This document shows, piece after piece, positions 35,921 through 47,893 of a DNA stretch of 64,000 nucleotides (position 1 is its first letter; every line of letters starts with the position of its first letter). The notes beneath the pieces are model-generated. The model saw only the letters and a list, made by a program, of their open reading frames with translations, had not been told where the DNA came from and did not search any database. A program made the position numbers and the translations under genes. Source of the stretch: Biscogniauxia marginata. Taxonomy: Eukaryota; Ascomycota; Sordariomycetes; Xylariales; Xylariaceae. The stretch covers positions 62,001 to 126,000 of the forward strand of contig MU404112.1 in the NCBI GenBank assembly GCA_022695795.1, read 5' to 3'.

Positions 35921-37636
35921 GCTAGTGGCATTTCACCACGTTGGCGTTGCCTCAGAAACTCCCAGCGCTGCATAGCATGGGGATAGGGTATCGAGCGGCG
36001 CTCCACATAGGAAGCGTTCCTGCCGACAGGTAAACAAGAAGCCAACTGGGACTTGACCATGTGCCCCAGTTCGGATCTATGCGCCAAGTGCGAGATCTAG
36101 AATAGAGATAGATTCGGGAGCAAACAATACAGCATATGCTGTATGGTACACTAAGAACTCGATGGCCCATTCATACATGCATGTATGTGGGCTTTCCGTG
36201 CTAGGTCCGTTCCTGTCTGCTCCCTATTTGGAGCCTGAGTGTAATAGACTCTACTGATATGTCGTGGGATGTCCTTTTCTACAGAAAGGTCTGCCCTTAT
36301 GTCGAACGAGTATCATGGCCGTTTCCGGTACCCGCGTGAGCTGGTGGGCAAACCTCACTATACTATAACCTTATTTCTTCTTATTCGACGTGGTAACTAA
36401 CGAATAATTAATGACATCACTTGACCAAAGTCGTTGGAATAACCTGCCTGCTTACTTGTGTCTACCTACTGCTTCTTCAGGTTCAGGTTGGAGACGGTCT
36501 TAGCCAGATTTTCATGTCAGATCTAGACCACCCCTGCTGTTCGAGAGAGAGAGAAGACCTACAAGTAAATACTGTATGTAGCGTAGTACGAACCTAAAAC
36601 ACGATAACTCTAATGGTGATGACCCTTGTCGACGTTACCGCGTGTAGCATACATGGAAGTACCGCTGAAGTCATGTATGTACATGTACATGTAATGTAAT
36701 GTACCTAGTGTACTACAGAGTATGCATATGTACGTCGGTAGGACCCTAGGGACCCTCTACCTAATCTTTGTGTAGTAAGCCTTAGTACATGTACTTGCAA
36801 GGCCTAGCCTAATAGCCCTCACAATCGATTGTCGCTCACTGCAACGCAGCCGGACCAAGTAAACACATGGGCAACCCTTTGCAGCAGCTCCTCTGCCAAC
36901 TCATCATGCATCTAGGAACTAGTGTACCGTGTCGAAGAAGTCGCATGATTAAAAAATTAAGGGGGAAATAATGAGAGAGAAGCAAAAAGGAGTTTTGTTC
37001 CCAGATAGGTACTTTTACTGCCATCGTCAAGTCAACTTGTATCAAGAAATTCGTAAAGCTGCAGGTGCTGGAGCCATTGGGAACAACCCCCCTGTCACCA
37101 ATGCCAACTTCCAGCCCCCTCGGTTTTTCTTAGCACTAGCACCCGGGAGAGTGACGCACAGAAGAGATACACCAACCCCGCGGCTTTTTGCAGCTTGATC
37201 GCACCCAACGAAGAGGCTGGGAAGTCAAGGGTGGGAAGGTGCAAAAAAAAAAAAAACCCTGCAGGAACACGTAAAAGAAAAGTGCGTTAAGCATCCCAAC
37301 TTATTTCAAACCTTCTGCATTTTTTCCCTCTCTTTTCCCATCCTCTCTTTTTTCACTCCTTTTTAGTCTCGCTGGGCATTCCAAAGTTGGAGGGTACCTC
37401 TACTAACAAAATAGCCTCTGCATGTACAGCAAGCAACATTTGGGTGTGATAACGGATTGAAGCACAAACAGCTTACGGGCTAGCACACCTTTTTTCCTCT
37501 CTCTCTCTCTATCTTTCTCATTCCTCGGTCGGCAATTCTTACCTATCGTTCACCAAGGCCGAGAGTGAAACAAAGGTTGGAGAAAGAAAAAAAAAAGGTC
37601 GAGTCGCCTACGGACGGACTGCGACTTACACGCAAA
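35921..37636. other. Intergenic region and likely long promoter
   Basis: No gene is recognised. Near the right end there are long pyrimidine tracts (about 37315-37370 and 37490-37520), typical of fungal promoters just upstream of a start. A small palindromic ACATGTACATGTA cluster lies near 36675-36695 and an A-run at about 37243-37256. Confidence 0.5.
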
Positions 37637-38912
37637 ATGCGCTTCCTCTGGACCCCACCGACTGTTCTCGCCTTGCTCACTACCCTCACCGCCGCATCGC
37701 CCTATCCTCGAGACAACCTCCGAGATGTCGGCTTCGGTTACCTCATGCCGCGCGGTTGCGCCGCGTACTGTGGCGCCGACAATGAGCATTGTTGTGTAGA
37801 AGGCGAGACGTGCTTAACTTCGGCCGGCACCGCAACTTGCGCCGGAGCAGAGACCCTCGCCCCACGAGATTGGTCCGACTACACCACCACCTGGACCGAG
37901 ACGAGAACCTACACAAGCACCATCAGCTCTTGGAACGGCCAGCCAACCACTGCCGTCGGCGGAACAGGGTCAAACGGTGAAGACTGTGTCCCGCCCGAGG
38001 GTTCTGGCCAGATTGCCTGCGGTCCCATCTGCTGCGCCAACTGGCAGTACTGCGAATCCAGAGGCCAGTGCGCCTTGAATCCCACCGCCGGTACTTGGAC
38101 TCAGTGGACCACCATCGGCATTATCACCACCCAGTTCTCCGCCCCGTACCGAGTCACGAGCGGCTCCACCGTCGTCATCACCTCGACTCCCACCGGCACC
38201 GCAGGCAGCATCACCGCCACCTCCACGAGCACCGAGGCCCCGGCTCCAGTCGCGGACACCAGCGGCCAGCTCAGCCCAGGTGCCATCGCTGGTATTGTCA
38301 TCGGCACCATTGCCGGCGTCATCCTCCTGCTGCTGCTGTGCTTCTGTTGCATCGCGAGGGGTCTGTGGCACACCTTCGCTGGCTTATTCGGTGGCAAGAA
38401 GAAGGACAGGAAGACGGAGCGCATCGAGGTCACCGAGGAGCGTTACTCGCGACGTGGTAGTGCCTACGGCGGCGGCCGACCCGTCCATCGCACTTGGTTC
38501 GGAGGCGGTGGCGGCCGCCCCGCGACAGCCGCCCCCCGGAAGGAGAAAAAATCGGGCAGTGGCCTAGGCTGGCTCGGTGCCGGTGCTGCTGCTACTGCTG
38601 TTCTCCTCGGCTTGAGGAGGAGCGACAAGCGCAAGGCCGAGAGGCGCTCCCACAAACCCCCGCGAAGCGGAAGCGACTGGAGTAGTTCGTACTATACCGA
38701 TTCCTATACTGCGAGCAGCCCGAGTGAGTTTATCCCCTACGATAAACTCCCAGGGGGGCGATTTACTGACCATCTTTTTCTTTTCTGCAGGTAGCTTTAG
38801 CTCAGACCGGAGAACGAGAGACACACGACGATCGAGGCAGTCACGCCAGTCGAGGCGCTCCAGAAATTCGAGAGGGACAAGAACCTCGCGCTCGCGGCCT
38901 TCGAGAATCTAA
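37637..38912 (+). CDS. Secreted-domain/transmembrane protein with two six-cysteine modules and Arg/Ser tail
   Basis: Two exons, 37637..38723 and 38791..38912, give 402 residues; the 67 bp intron has GTGAGT and TGCAG ends. The ATG at 37637 is chosen because a signal peptide follows at once (RFLWTPPTVLALLTTLTAA). The extracellular part has two cysteine clusters, at residues 41, 45, 52, 53, 59, 68 and at 117, 128, 132, 133, 139, 145, each containing Cys-Cys-x5-Cys. A Ser/Thr-rich stretch (about 175-210) suits O-glycosylation. A transmembrane helix runs from about 215 to 240 and is followed by a basic juxtamembrane KKKDRK. The cytosolic tail is Gly/Arg-rich and ends in repeated Arg-Ser dipeptides. 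The architecture resembles fungal cell-surface sensors or adhesins, but no WSC or CFEM domain is recognised. Function is unknown. Confidence 0.8.
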
Positions 38913-40609
38913 GGAGCTCTTTTGCTCTCCACATTCCTCACCCTCTTCTTTATATTCCCTTTTGCACCGGTTTTCCCTCGCCCATATACACCCACTGTTA
39001 CTACAAACAAACAAAAAAAGGCAAACATTTCCTCACCTCATCTCACAATGACACGATGTTTATAATTTCCGACGCACATAAAAGAGCACACACATAAAGC
39101 ACACAATAATGCACGACACTGGCGTTTAAGGGTACAATAGGTTTTTCATTTCCTCCATTTCTCCCCCCGAGTCTCTAGAGGGACAGGACTGTCTAAAAGA
39201 CGGGGGTGAAATTTTTTTCTACACACGAATGGGATGGTTTCGACGATGATTCGATATCTGATGAACGACGGCACGGAAGACGAACATGAATTGGCAAGGG
39301 AAGGCGGTAGAGTTTTCCTTAATATCTTCCCCCCACCCCGCTATTGTATATGGGAGTGAGAGAAGGGGGCGGCATGACGTAATGTTGGAAACGTCGATAT
39401 ATGGAAAGTTTCTTTTTTTTTTTCTCTTTTCACGCCTAGAAGGACGTCACGCATCATGCTGGGGCACGGGATGACAATGCGAAGGGGAGGCCCCGAAACG
39501 AATGGATGGATCGATGGGAGGTCCTAGTCGACCTTGCTTAGGAATGAATACAGATGACGAGTAGCGATTCGTCAATTCGCCCGATTCCCTTATTATCATT
39601 ATTGCCTGCAAAATTCCCGAGTGATTTATTTGAATGTGCGCGATCGTCAGTATAGGATCTATAACCCCTATTCCGTGCTATTACGTTACTTACAGCGTAT
39701 GTATAAGGCCCGGCCCCTATTAATCCCCGGGGGACCTTGAGAATGAGATAATTAAGGCCTCGGAAGCAACATGAGGACTCTCCCGTCCTGCGAGTCGTAT
39801 ATTGTTTCGTCAAACCAACAAACTAACCTGACTAGTCCTCTTTAGATCATAATGTGAGTGTAAAGATCTAGGATATAAAGTGCTACTAGCTCATGATTTA
39901 TACGTAAATGATATAAATCGAGTTAAAGGATAATTAGGTACTTATTATGAATATGATGGTCGTGGTGGTGGATCGTATTTAGCTGACCAACCCGCTGAGA
40001 GCTATGCTTCATATGTAAACACATGCAACAATAATTGTTATACGTGTAACATGATTTACCTATATTGTTGTTCTTAATTAGGTATGAGTTAGGAGTTCGA
40101 AGTTCGAAGTCAGTAATTGGGAGTAAATTGTTGAGATGACGACGTACTTGGCTATGTCTCTAGTCAAGGGTCGATTGGGGGCTTGAAGACAGCTAAGACT
40201 CAAAAGTTACAGGTAATTATCGGACATTATCTGATAGTTGAGTCCAGAAGAAAAAAAGGACAAGCTTATTCTCATTATGGGTCCGGGTACGGTTGCTTTA
40301 ATGTTGGTACTACGTGTAGGACCGAAATGCAACTCCCTTGGGCTCGTCGCGTTCTTGATAACATGACCGGAAACGGGTGATTGCCGGATAACATTCTCCG
40401 CAGACGTCCAGGTAGGTATACCCCGATTTGGATCGACTTCAATGATATGAGGTCACATCTTTGGGAATAAATCCATGAAAACTGCGCCATTTTTCATTCA
40501 GTACCTTGGTTCCATTTTGTAGCTATTTTGCTACGTAAGATGCAGAGATGACCCCGGCGACTCCATGTTTAGGACCCAGAAAGCAGCAAAGAAACCATCG
40601 AATGCCCAT
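38913..40609. other. Intergenic region
   Basis: This is the shared 3' side of two converging genes. It is AT-rich with pyrimidine runs and no recognisable gene; the frames at 39286-39474 and 39538-39813 look random. Confidence 0.5.
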
Positions 40610-41554
40610 TTACGCTTCCTCAACAATGTTGCCCTTCTCGGATACGTAGATACCGTCCAAGAACTGGCCAGAGGTTAGTACAGAAACAACGCGCCTCATC
40701 TGTTGACATTTGAGCCTACCTTTCGGATATCCTTGTTTCGGACTCTGCAGATCTGCTGGATGTCGGCCGCGCTCTGCGAGACAGCCTCTAGCGAGTTGCC
40801 GAGGATGAGCAGCTCATCCTTCTGGGCCTTCGATATCTCGACATCGACACCAGGCTGCATGACGACACGCCGGACAAGCTTCTCCCCAATGAAGTTTCTG
40901 CAACATATTATCAGTATATTACCCTCCCCTCGCATGTTCTTCCTGCAGCGCCTTTGCACACGAACGGCGTATAAGACATACCGGATCTCAACCTCCCAGT
41001 TGCCTGTCTCGCTGTTCTTCTCGACGTTGACGTTGATGGGGAAATGGGCGTAGACGTATCGCATCTTGTACTTGAAGCCCTTGGTGACACCGATGACTAG
41101 GTTGTTGATGAGGGTCCGGACGGTTCGGAGGGTGGCAACATTTTTTCGCGATCCGTGGTGAATCTCAATGCCAATGACATTCTTCTTGGGATGCGAGAAG
41201 TTGACAGCCAGATGGCTCAGGTCCTTCGACAGCTTTCCTGTTTTGCCCATTAGACTGTCTGTTGGCCGAATCTACAACCCCCATGGCGGTCGGGAAATCT
41301 CGTACCTCTCGGGCCCTCGACAGTGACGTTTCTCGACTTGATGGTGACCTTGACTATTGGTAGGCCATGTCAGTATTCGTTCGATACCTTTTTTTTTTCT
41401 TCCGCCGGCCTCGAATTTCTTCTCGTGTGCTCGGCCCTCCGCGATGCGCTCGTCCTTCTAGATAGAGAAACTCGACTCTTCCGGCTCCAGGTAAAGCTAA
41501 TGACGTACCTCCCTCGGGAATCTCCAAGGTCTCCTCGCTGTGAATGTATCGCAT
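40610..41554 (-). CDS. RPL9: 60S ribosomal protein L9 (uL6)
   Basis: Five exons, 41554..41509, 41353..41306, 41237..40982, 40897..40720 and 40663..40610, encode 193 residues, the expected length. The N-terminus MRYIHSEETLEIPEGVKVTI is the universal uL6 start, assembled across intron 1. Further signatures are RNVTVEGPRGKLSKDLSH, YAHFPINV, RNFIGEKLVR, GNSLEAVSQSAADIQQ and the C-terminal KFLDGIYVSEKGNI. All introns are GT-AG (155, 68, 84 and 56 bp), and every junction restores conserved sequence, so the model is firm. uL6 sits near the stalk base and sarcin-ricin loop of the large subunit. The small exons and several early introns are typical of fungal ribosomal protein genes. It is divergently transcribed from VPS26. 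Confidence 0.96.
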
Positions 41555-42247
41555 CTTGACGGTGGTTCTTCAGGTAGTGGGGAATGTCTGCAAGAATCGG
41601 CCTGGTGGGATGTGGGTGGTCAGTAAGTAATGTCTCGAGTGGCAGGGGAAAAAAAAGAGAAAAAGTTTAAGTAGAGCGCGAGTACAAGGAAGACGGAAGT
41701 AGGCAGTGAGAAGTGGGCAGCACTGACACGAACAATTGACCTACCTGAAGAAATGGCGACGAGGTGATGTTCCTGTTGAACTTTTGGGCGGGTTTACAAG
41801 TGCCAATGTCAAGAATTTCGTCTAGGGTGGGAAATTCCTGTGCAGTCGCTAAAATTGGGGTAACTACGTACCTTTGCGACTGTGCAAAAACCTTTAGGGC
41901 TTTTGCAGCGCCCAGTCCCGCCGCAGAGTACAAGAACCGGAAGAATCTTACGCCGTCGAATGGCCAGAGCTTCAGCCACATCCGATAACTGCACAAGCCA
42001 CGTGTGACACAAAGCGATCTAGTGGACCTAAGAGCCGCCATGAGAAATCCATGCCTTGATTGGCTATACACCTTACACCTTAGCAAGGGTCAGCTACCTA
42101 GGCTTCGACATTGCAGCGCTGCGCTGCCATCATCAGGTGCGTTACGTTACGTTACTTAGCTACAATCTCCCTCAATATCTACCAGTTGCGACAACCTTGC
42201 TGCATCCCTCCAGTAATACCAATTGCCCACGACTATAGCCGCCCGAG
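41555..42247. promoter_or_regulatory. Divergent promoter region, RPL9 / VPS26
   Basis: This 693 bp lies between the two divergent starts. It may contain an untranslated first exon of the ribosomal protein gene, as is common for these genes (inference). A tandem CGTTA/GTTAC run occurs near 42140-42160. No coding sequence is recognised. Confidence 0.5.
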
Positions 42248-43466
42248 ATGTCGTACTTCTTTTCGACGCCGGTCGATATCGACATCGTCCTCGAAGACCA
42301 AAACGAAGAGCGGGCCATGGTAGACATCCGGGTCGATAAGAACAGGAGGGAAAAGGCGCCACTGTACATGGACGGCGAGAGTGTCAAGGGGACCGCTACG
42401 ATCCGCCCGAAAGATGGAAAGCGACTCGAACACACGGGCATCAAGGTGCAGTTCATCGGCACGATAGGTCAGTAAAGCCCGGTGAACTCTATGCCCAAAC
42501 ACAGAGCGCGATCGCGAACCCGCGCCCTCGCCTCCCCTCTCCTCGACTGCTACCCCCATCGATAAGAGAATAGATCACCGGTATAGATAGAGCTAACGCG
42601 CGACGGATACCGTTTCCTCCCCCCTTCCGCAGAAATGTTCTTCGACCGCGGCAACCACTACGAGTTCCTCTCGCTGAACCAGGAGCTGGCGGCCCCGGGC
42701 GAGCTGCAGCACCCGCAGACGTTCGACTTCAACTTCAAGAACGTCGAGAAGCAGTACGAGTCGTACAACGGCATCAACGTGAAGCTGCGGTACTTCGTGC
42801 GCGTGACGGTGGCCCGGCGCATGGCCGACGTGATCCGCGAGAAGGACATGTGGGTCTACAGCTACCGCATCCCCCCCGAGATGAACAGCAGCATCAAGAT
42901 GGACGTCGGTATCGAGGACTGCCTCCACATCGAGTTCGAGTATAGCAAGAGCAAGTACCACCTCAAGGACGTCATCGTCGGCCGCATCTACTTCCTGCTC
43001 GTCCGCCTCAAGATCAAGCATATGGAGCTGAGCATCATCCGGAGGGAGACGACCGGTGCTGCCCCGAACCAGTACAACGAGAGCGAGACCCTCGTGCGCT
43101 TCGAGGTATGTAACCATTTGGATCAGACCCCTTCAAACTTCCATGCATTACCCTTTCTCCCCTTGCACTTGCGACTGACGGGTAGTATAGATAATGGACG
43201 GCTCACCGTCCCGCGGTGAGACCATCCCCATTCGTCTCTTCCTCGGTGGTTTCGACCTCACACCTACCTTCCGTGATGTCAACAAGAAGTTCTCGACACG
43301 GTACTACCTTAGTCTGGTGTTGATAGACGAGGACGCAAGGCGCTATTTCAAGCAATCCGAGATTATATTGTACCGACAGGCGCCCGAGCTAGCAAATAGC
43401 GAGCAGCAAGGGGTGGTGACAGTTCCAGAATCTACGCGTCAGATGCCGTTACCAACCGCAGCATGA
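42248..43466 (+). CDS. VPS26: Vacuolar protein sorting 26, retromer subunit
   Basis: Three exons, 42248..42467, 42633..43105 and 43191..43466, give 322 residues. Intron ends are GTCAGT/CGCAG and GTATGT/ATAG. The arrestin-like fold signatures are clear: MSYFFSTPVDIDIVL, HTGIKVQFIG, EMFFDRGNHYEF, LKYFVRVT-like LRYFVRVTVARR, IEDCLHIEFEY, YHLKDVIVGRIYFLLVR, MELSIIRRE, and after the second intron GETIPIRLFLGG and YYLSLVLIDEDARRYFKQ. Vps26 binds Vps35 in the retromer core, which returns receptors such as Vps10 from endosomes to the Golgi. Exon 2 is GC-rich with strongly biased codons. The 3' end converges on NUP120 with 290 bp between stops. Confidence 0.96.
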
Positions 43467-43756
43467 GGAGCGGCCATCATAATGGTTTACTACTGTATTG
43501 CCTTGGGGTTACCCGCCTTATTCATTGTACATATTTCAGAAAAAGCCTTGTTTGCAAGCATGGACGGCATGGCGTTCAGTGTGGTATTATAGGCCTGTGA
43601 TAATAATAAAAAGCCCAGACATGTTCTTATTCCCGACAAAATTCACATTTTCTGCCTGCCCGCCGTGACCTGATGCTCCAGCTGAGAAGGTATCGCCCGT
43701 CCATTAATCTTTTTTCACTGTTGTACATCATTACTCCGTATTTAATAGAACAAATC

Positions 43757-46700
43757 TCAGAGGATTTCCATTTCGTCATCGGCCGCGAAACCAAACTGAT
43801 CGTTCTGGATCGCGGCGATGCGATCAAGTTCTTCCTGGTACTCCTTCCGTATATCGGCGAGGGTCACTACCTTGCGTTTCCCACCGCCACCAAAGGACCC
43901 TGAACCGTTCACCTGGCGCGGTAATTCATCTGTAGTGATCCAAGCCTGCTTCTGCTCTACACAGCTCAGCACATTGATAAGCATTAAATACTGCCGGGTA
44001 ATGGCAGTGTCTAGGACATCATCTCCCGTCACCTGATCACCATCTCCGAGCTGCCTGAGCTTTTGAATGCGGTTGAAGAGGATTGCTGCGGCGCCACGAT
44101 AGTCATTTCGTTTGATGCGCCAGGAGTATAGGATCTGGTGGTAAGGAACGCCAGTTATGACATCGACGGTGTCGTGGCACTTCTGCGCCAGAATCTCATC
44201 CACGACATTTTGGAGGCCCGGGAAGGATAACTCAACGAGTTCCGAATTGTGGAGATTATCGCACATTTTTTGAATGAGCAATCGTAAGCACGAGTGTTGC
44301 AAGGCTCGATCTTTCATGGCCACAAGAGTTGAATGCGCTAATTCGAATCGTGAGATAGCCGTGGCGCCACTGAAAAGTCGACTTTGAATCTCTGTGCGGA
44401 CCATCTCGGCATCTAGGGTCTTGCTGTTTATGAATTGGAGTGAGAGTCGAGCAAACTCGACGACAAAGGAATAAGCCTTGTATCTCTCGTAGAGTGCAAC
44501 TATGTGCGCATAGTATCGTGGCAGTCCAGCAAATAATAGGTTCCACTCCGTGTCGTCGAGTAGGCCACTGCTATGTCTATCTGGGTCTGCCTGTGGCACA
44601 CCTAGAAGGAGATTAGCCCGGAAACATCAATCTCTATGGCGAAATACTCACTTAAGCCGTACGCTGCCTTTCTAAAGTAGGAAGCGGCGGTAGTAAAATC
44701 CTTGAGTGCCAGGTGGACACGTCCTTGGACATAAGTAGAAAATGGATCTTGGTCGCAGAAAGGAGCAAGTTCCAAAGCGAGATCTGCCCTATCGCGGACC
44801 AGTAGACCACACTGGATGTACTGCGGTTGTAATTCAATACCGCTATCTGGAGCACAGAGGTCCGCAACGAGTTTTGTAATGATCGTAGGCAATCCATCCA
44901 TAGGCGCCGAGTCCACCTCCGGGAGCCCAAGAAGATGCCCTACATTCCCTTCGAGGGCGGTGATGATTCTGTAATCTTCAACTTGTCGTTTAACTACTAC
45001 CGGGGAACCGCTGGATACTGAGTTTGATCTGTCTGCCCTGGACAGCGGCATGGATATTAGAGTACTAGCAAGCCATCGGACTAGCTCGAGTCTACTTAGT
45101 GATCTAAGTATTTTCCGATAAACCGCGCCGATGTTAACCCTATTATGAAGGGCGTCCTCCGGACGATCAAACTCGAATTCCATGTGAACAAGGAGAACAA
45201 GCTGGGCGAAGCAGACGTTCCATTGCAATTCGGCCATGTCTTGAGTCGCATTGACAATAATTCTCCGTCCAAACTCGGTAAGGGGATACTCGATGGGGTG
45301 CTGGGAATCCCAAGTTTCGTCACATGTTGCTAGCATCCGCTGATAGAGACCGTTGGTGACTAGGTTAAAATTTTGGCCAAGCATATCTGTGACCTGGGCG
45401 CAATCGTCATCGGAAATTTGACGCCAGAATCCTGCCTTATCTGAGAAGAATTGTATGCGCTCTTCGTCCGTCTTAGACGTCTCCTCAAAAAGCTCCCAGC
45501 GCAGAACAGAATGACAGATCTGTAGCATGCCATCAGAAAACCCCTCGACGAAATTACGACCGGCAGTTATGAGTGATGGCAATCCATTTGTCTCTTCAAA
45601 TACAGCTTGAGGGTTATGATATATTTGTTCCAGTTGACTGCATTTCCTGATAGCTGAGATGCTGTCTGCACATACAACCCAGGGCAGTCCTGACTCTGAG
45701 TCATAAGCCAGTGCAAGTGCCTCGCCTCTTGGCTTGTCAAGCTCAACCAGGATCCGGTAAAACTTTCTCCATTGGACCTCACTTGCCGTACGAAATCGTT
45801 CATGATCCATGTCGCCTGATGAAGTCTTGTTCAGGAATGATGTCGATGCAATAGCAGAGCAGATAGACTCGGCTAGACCTTGACTACTCCGAGATGATCT
45901 CTCGCCGGACCTTCCTATCGCTCGTTCATATGCGTTCAAAGCAGCTTCAAGTGTGGTTCTGGGGAATCTTCCCGGGCTGAGAATAAGCTGTAGCCACCTC
46001 TCAGTGACATCAGTAGAATCCGAAGGGCTGGATACTGGCGCAGTAGGTATTGCCGTATCGGAAAAGACGGAACGCCACCGATTCGGCCAAATATCTGGAA
46101 GTTCGTCTAGCAGAAAGTACAGTTCCTGGACTCGGTAGGCCATGTTGTTCTTCCACAGGATCCACATTCTGAACCCATGCGTCGCCGTACGTTCTGATAT
46201 GCTGAAATCAGCAAGAGTCCAGACATCAGATCCGAGTGGGGGCGTAGGTATCAGGCGAGCTTCCGGGAAGAGATCATCCACGTTAACCGAGTTCCCGTCA
46301 TCGGATTCGAGTCTCCAAAATTTGAATTCACCAGAACCAATAGGAGAATAGGTAACTCCAGTTCGCCTGCCCTCAGTCTCGCCAATAATTTGGATCAAGT
46401 TTGTCTGGGACGAATCGAGATGCCACTTTCCAGTTTCTTGCGGGTCCCTCGTGGCATTCAGCATGTCCATAGTTTCGAGAATCTGGCCGTTGTTAAGATT
46501 CCAGATTCGCAAGCGGTGGTCGAGGCAAACTGTGAAGAGGAACGAAGCGTTTTCCAAGCCTAAGTCGGTCTGGATGGCTGCTGCTGCTGCGGTAATGTCC
46601 AGATCCCCTCTGCTTCCCAACATGTTTCGAAATCCCTGTACCCATCCTTTCGCACTGTAAAATGTCTCCTTCCAAGCCACTTGAGAAGCTAGTAGAACCA

Positions 46701-47377
46701 TATTAGTAGGCATCCCACCACAGATATGGGACATATGACAAACCGATGTGGGACTTATTCTTGTCGAACCTAATATGTCCCCCGTCGGAGAGGGTAACAA
46801 TAAGCTGATCGTTATCTATAGCAACAAGCCTATACGCTTTCTTAAAGTTATGGAAGGCATTAGGAACAAAGATCTTGCACGAGTCACCCAAGCCGCCCTC
46901 GGCGAAGGAACGCTTGCGAAACGAGTCGGGTCGTAAAAAGAGTGTATAGAGCTGGTTGGCGGTGTCGAGAACGAATACACTAAGCGCATCGTGATCTGAG
47001 GGATCAGCAAGGGCGACACACGAAGGGTTTATCGGGCAGGGAAAGTGAAAATTCAGAATAAGATTCGCATCGGGGGCCTTCTTCGGTTTGTAGACATCAA
47101 TGGCCCGCAAGCTTAAAACCGTGTCGTCCTCGAGTACCCTCCAGAGGAAACTTCTGGGGAATTGGTGGTGTTTCCGGTGGTAGGTGGCAGATGCGGTGGC
47201 GCAGTTTTGTGCCCGAAAGGCATCATTGCTCGCGCCTGTCCTGCCAGATGCATGCCGTCGGGTTCGTGTTGGCGAGGTAGCGGAGGGCAACTGGACATCG
47301 ACAGTGAAGGCAGCTGAAGAGGGCTCGAAGTTCAGCCGAACCTCTTTGTAGAAGTACGAGGGTTCTCGAGAAACCAT
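43757..47377 (-). CDS. NUP120: Nuclear pore complex subunit Nup120/Nup160 (Y-complex)
   Basis: Three exons, 47377..46744, 46688..44652 and 44601..43757, encode 1171 residues. The frame is also open upstream to 47650, but there is no ATG there. The ATG at 47377 (MVSREPSYFYKEVRLNFEP) fits the fungal family N-terminus. The N-terminal half is the beta-propeller (HQFPRSFLWRVLEDDTVLSL, LFTVCLDHRLRIWNL), and the C-terminal half is the alpha-helical stack (for example RYYAHIVALYERYKAYSFVVEFARLS read in parts, and VPYHQILYSWRIKRNDYRGAA). The last residues are acidic (ADDEMEIL). Nup120 is an outer-ring scaffold of the pore that contributes to mRNA export and DNA-damage survival. It is head to head with RAD51. 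Introns are short (55 and 50 bp) and in frame. Confidence 0.93.
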
Positions 47378-47893
47378 ACTGAGTCCATCAACGCCCGGGA
47401 CAGGGCTGTAGAGGATCAGTGTGGTCTTGTTGTGCAGATCGGAAGTGTTGTCGCGCTTCAGAATGGAAATAAAATAAAGCTTTGGATTGTTGCGGCGTCT
47501 TTGGAAATACCAACGCGACCGGGGGAGCTCTAAAGCTCGGTGGCAGGTGGCAGGGATTATCTGAGTGACGGACAGCTGCCCAGCCACTAAAGCTGCTAAA
47601 GTGGTCACGTGAATCCGTGACTTCCCTGCAGGAGCGATTCTTGTTTTCACCCCGCCAGAATTACCGCCCAGAGGCGCGTCGAACGCGATTTACTTGCTGC
47701 TTCCCTGCCTTATCTTAGGTAGGACTAAAACTACAGACCTCCTACATTATTAATTGTGATCTGGTTGCCTGTACCTGATCTCAATTCTTTTCCCCGCCCT
47801 CAAAACCCTTGTGAGATCCATCCAACTTCTGCACTTTCTTTCTCTTTTTATTCGACACCATACCCATCAGAAGTCAAGTCGGGATTCGCAAAC
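47378..47893. promoter_or_regulatory. Bidirectional promoter region, NUP120 / RAD51
   Basis: The 516 bp between the two start codons must drive both genes. The first 270 bp next to NUP120 stay open in its frame but lack a start. An ATCTTAGGTAGG word lies near 47712. I did not identify a defined damage-response or MCB-type site with confidence. Confidence 0.55.

Noticed and set aside
42593..43117. Minus-strand open frame of 174 codons
   Set aside because: Antisense shadow of VPS26 exon 2, Val/Leu/His-rich and unlike any protein.
47378..47650. Extension of NUP120 upstream of its ATG
   Set aside because: The frame is open but starts only from GTG; the family N-terminus matches the ATG at 47377.
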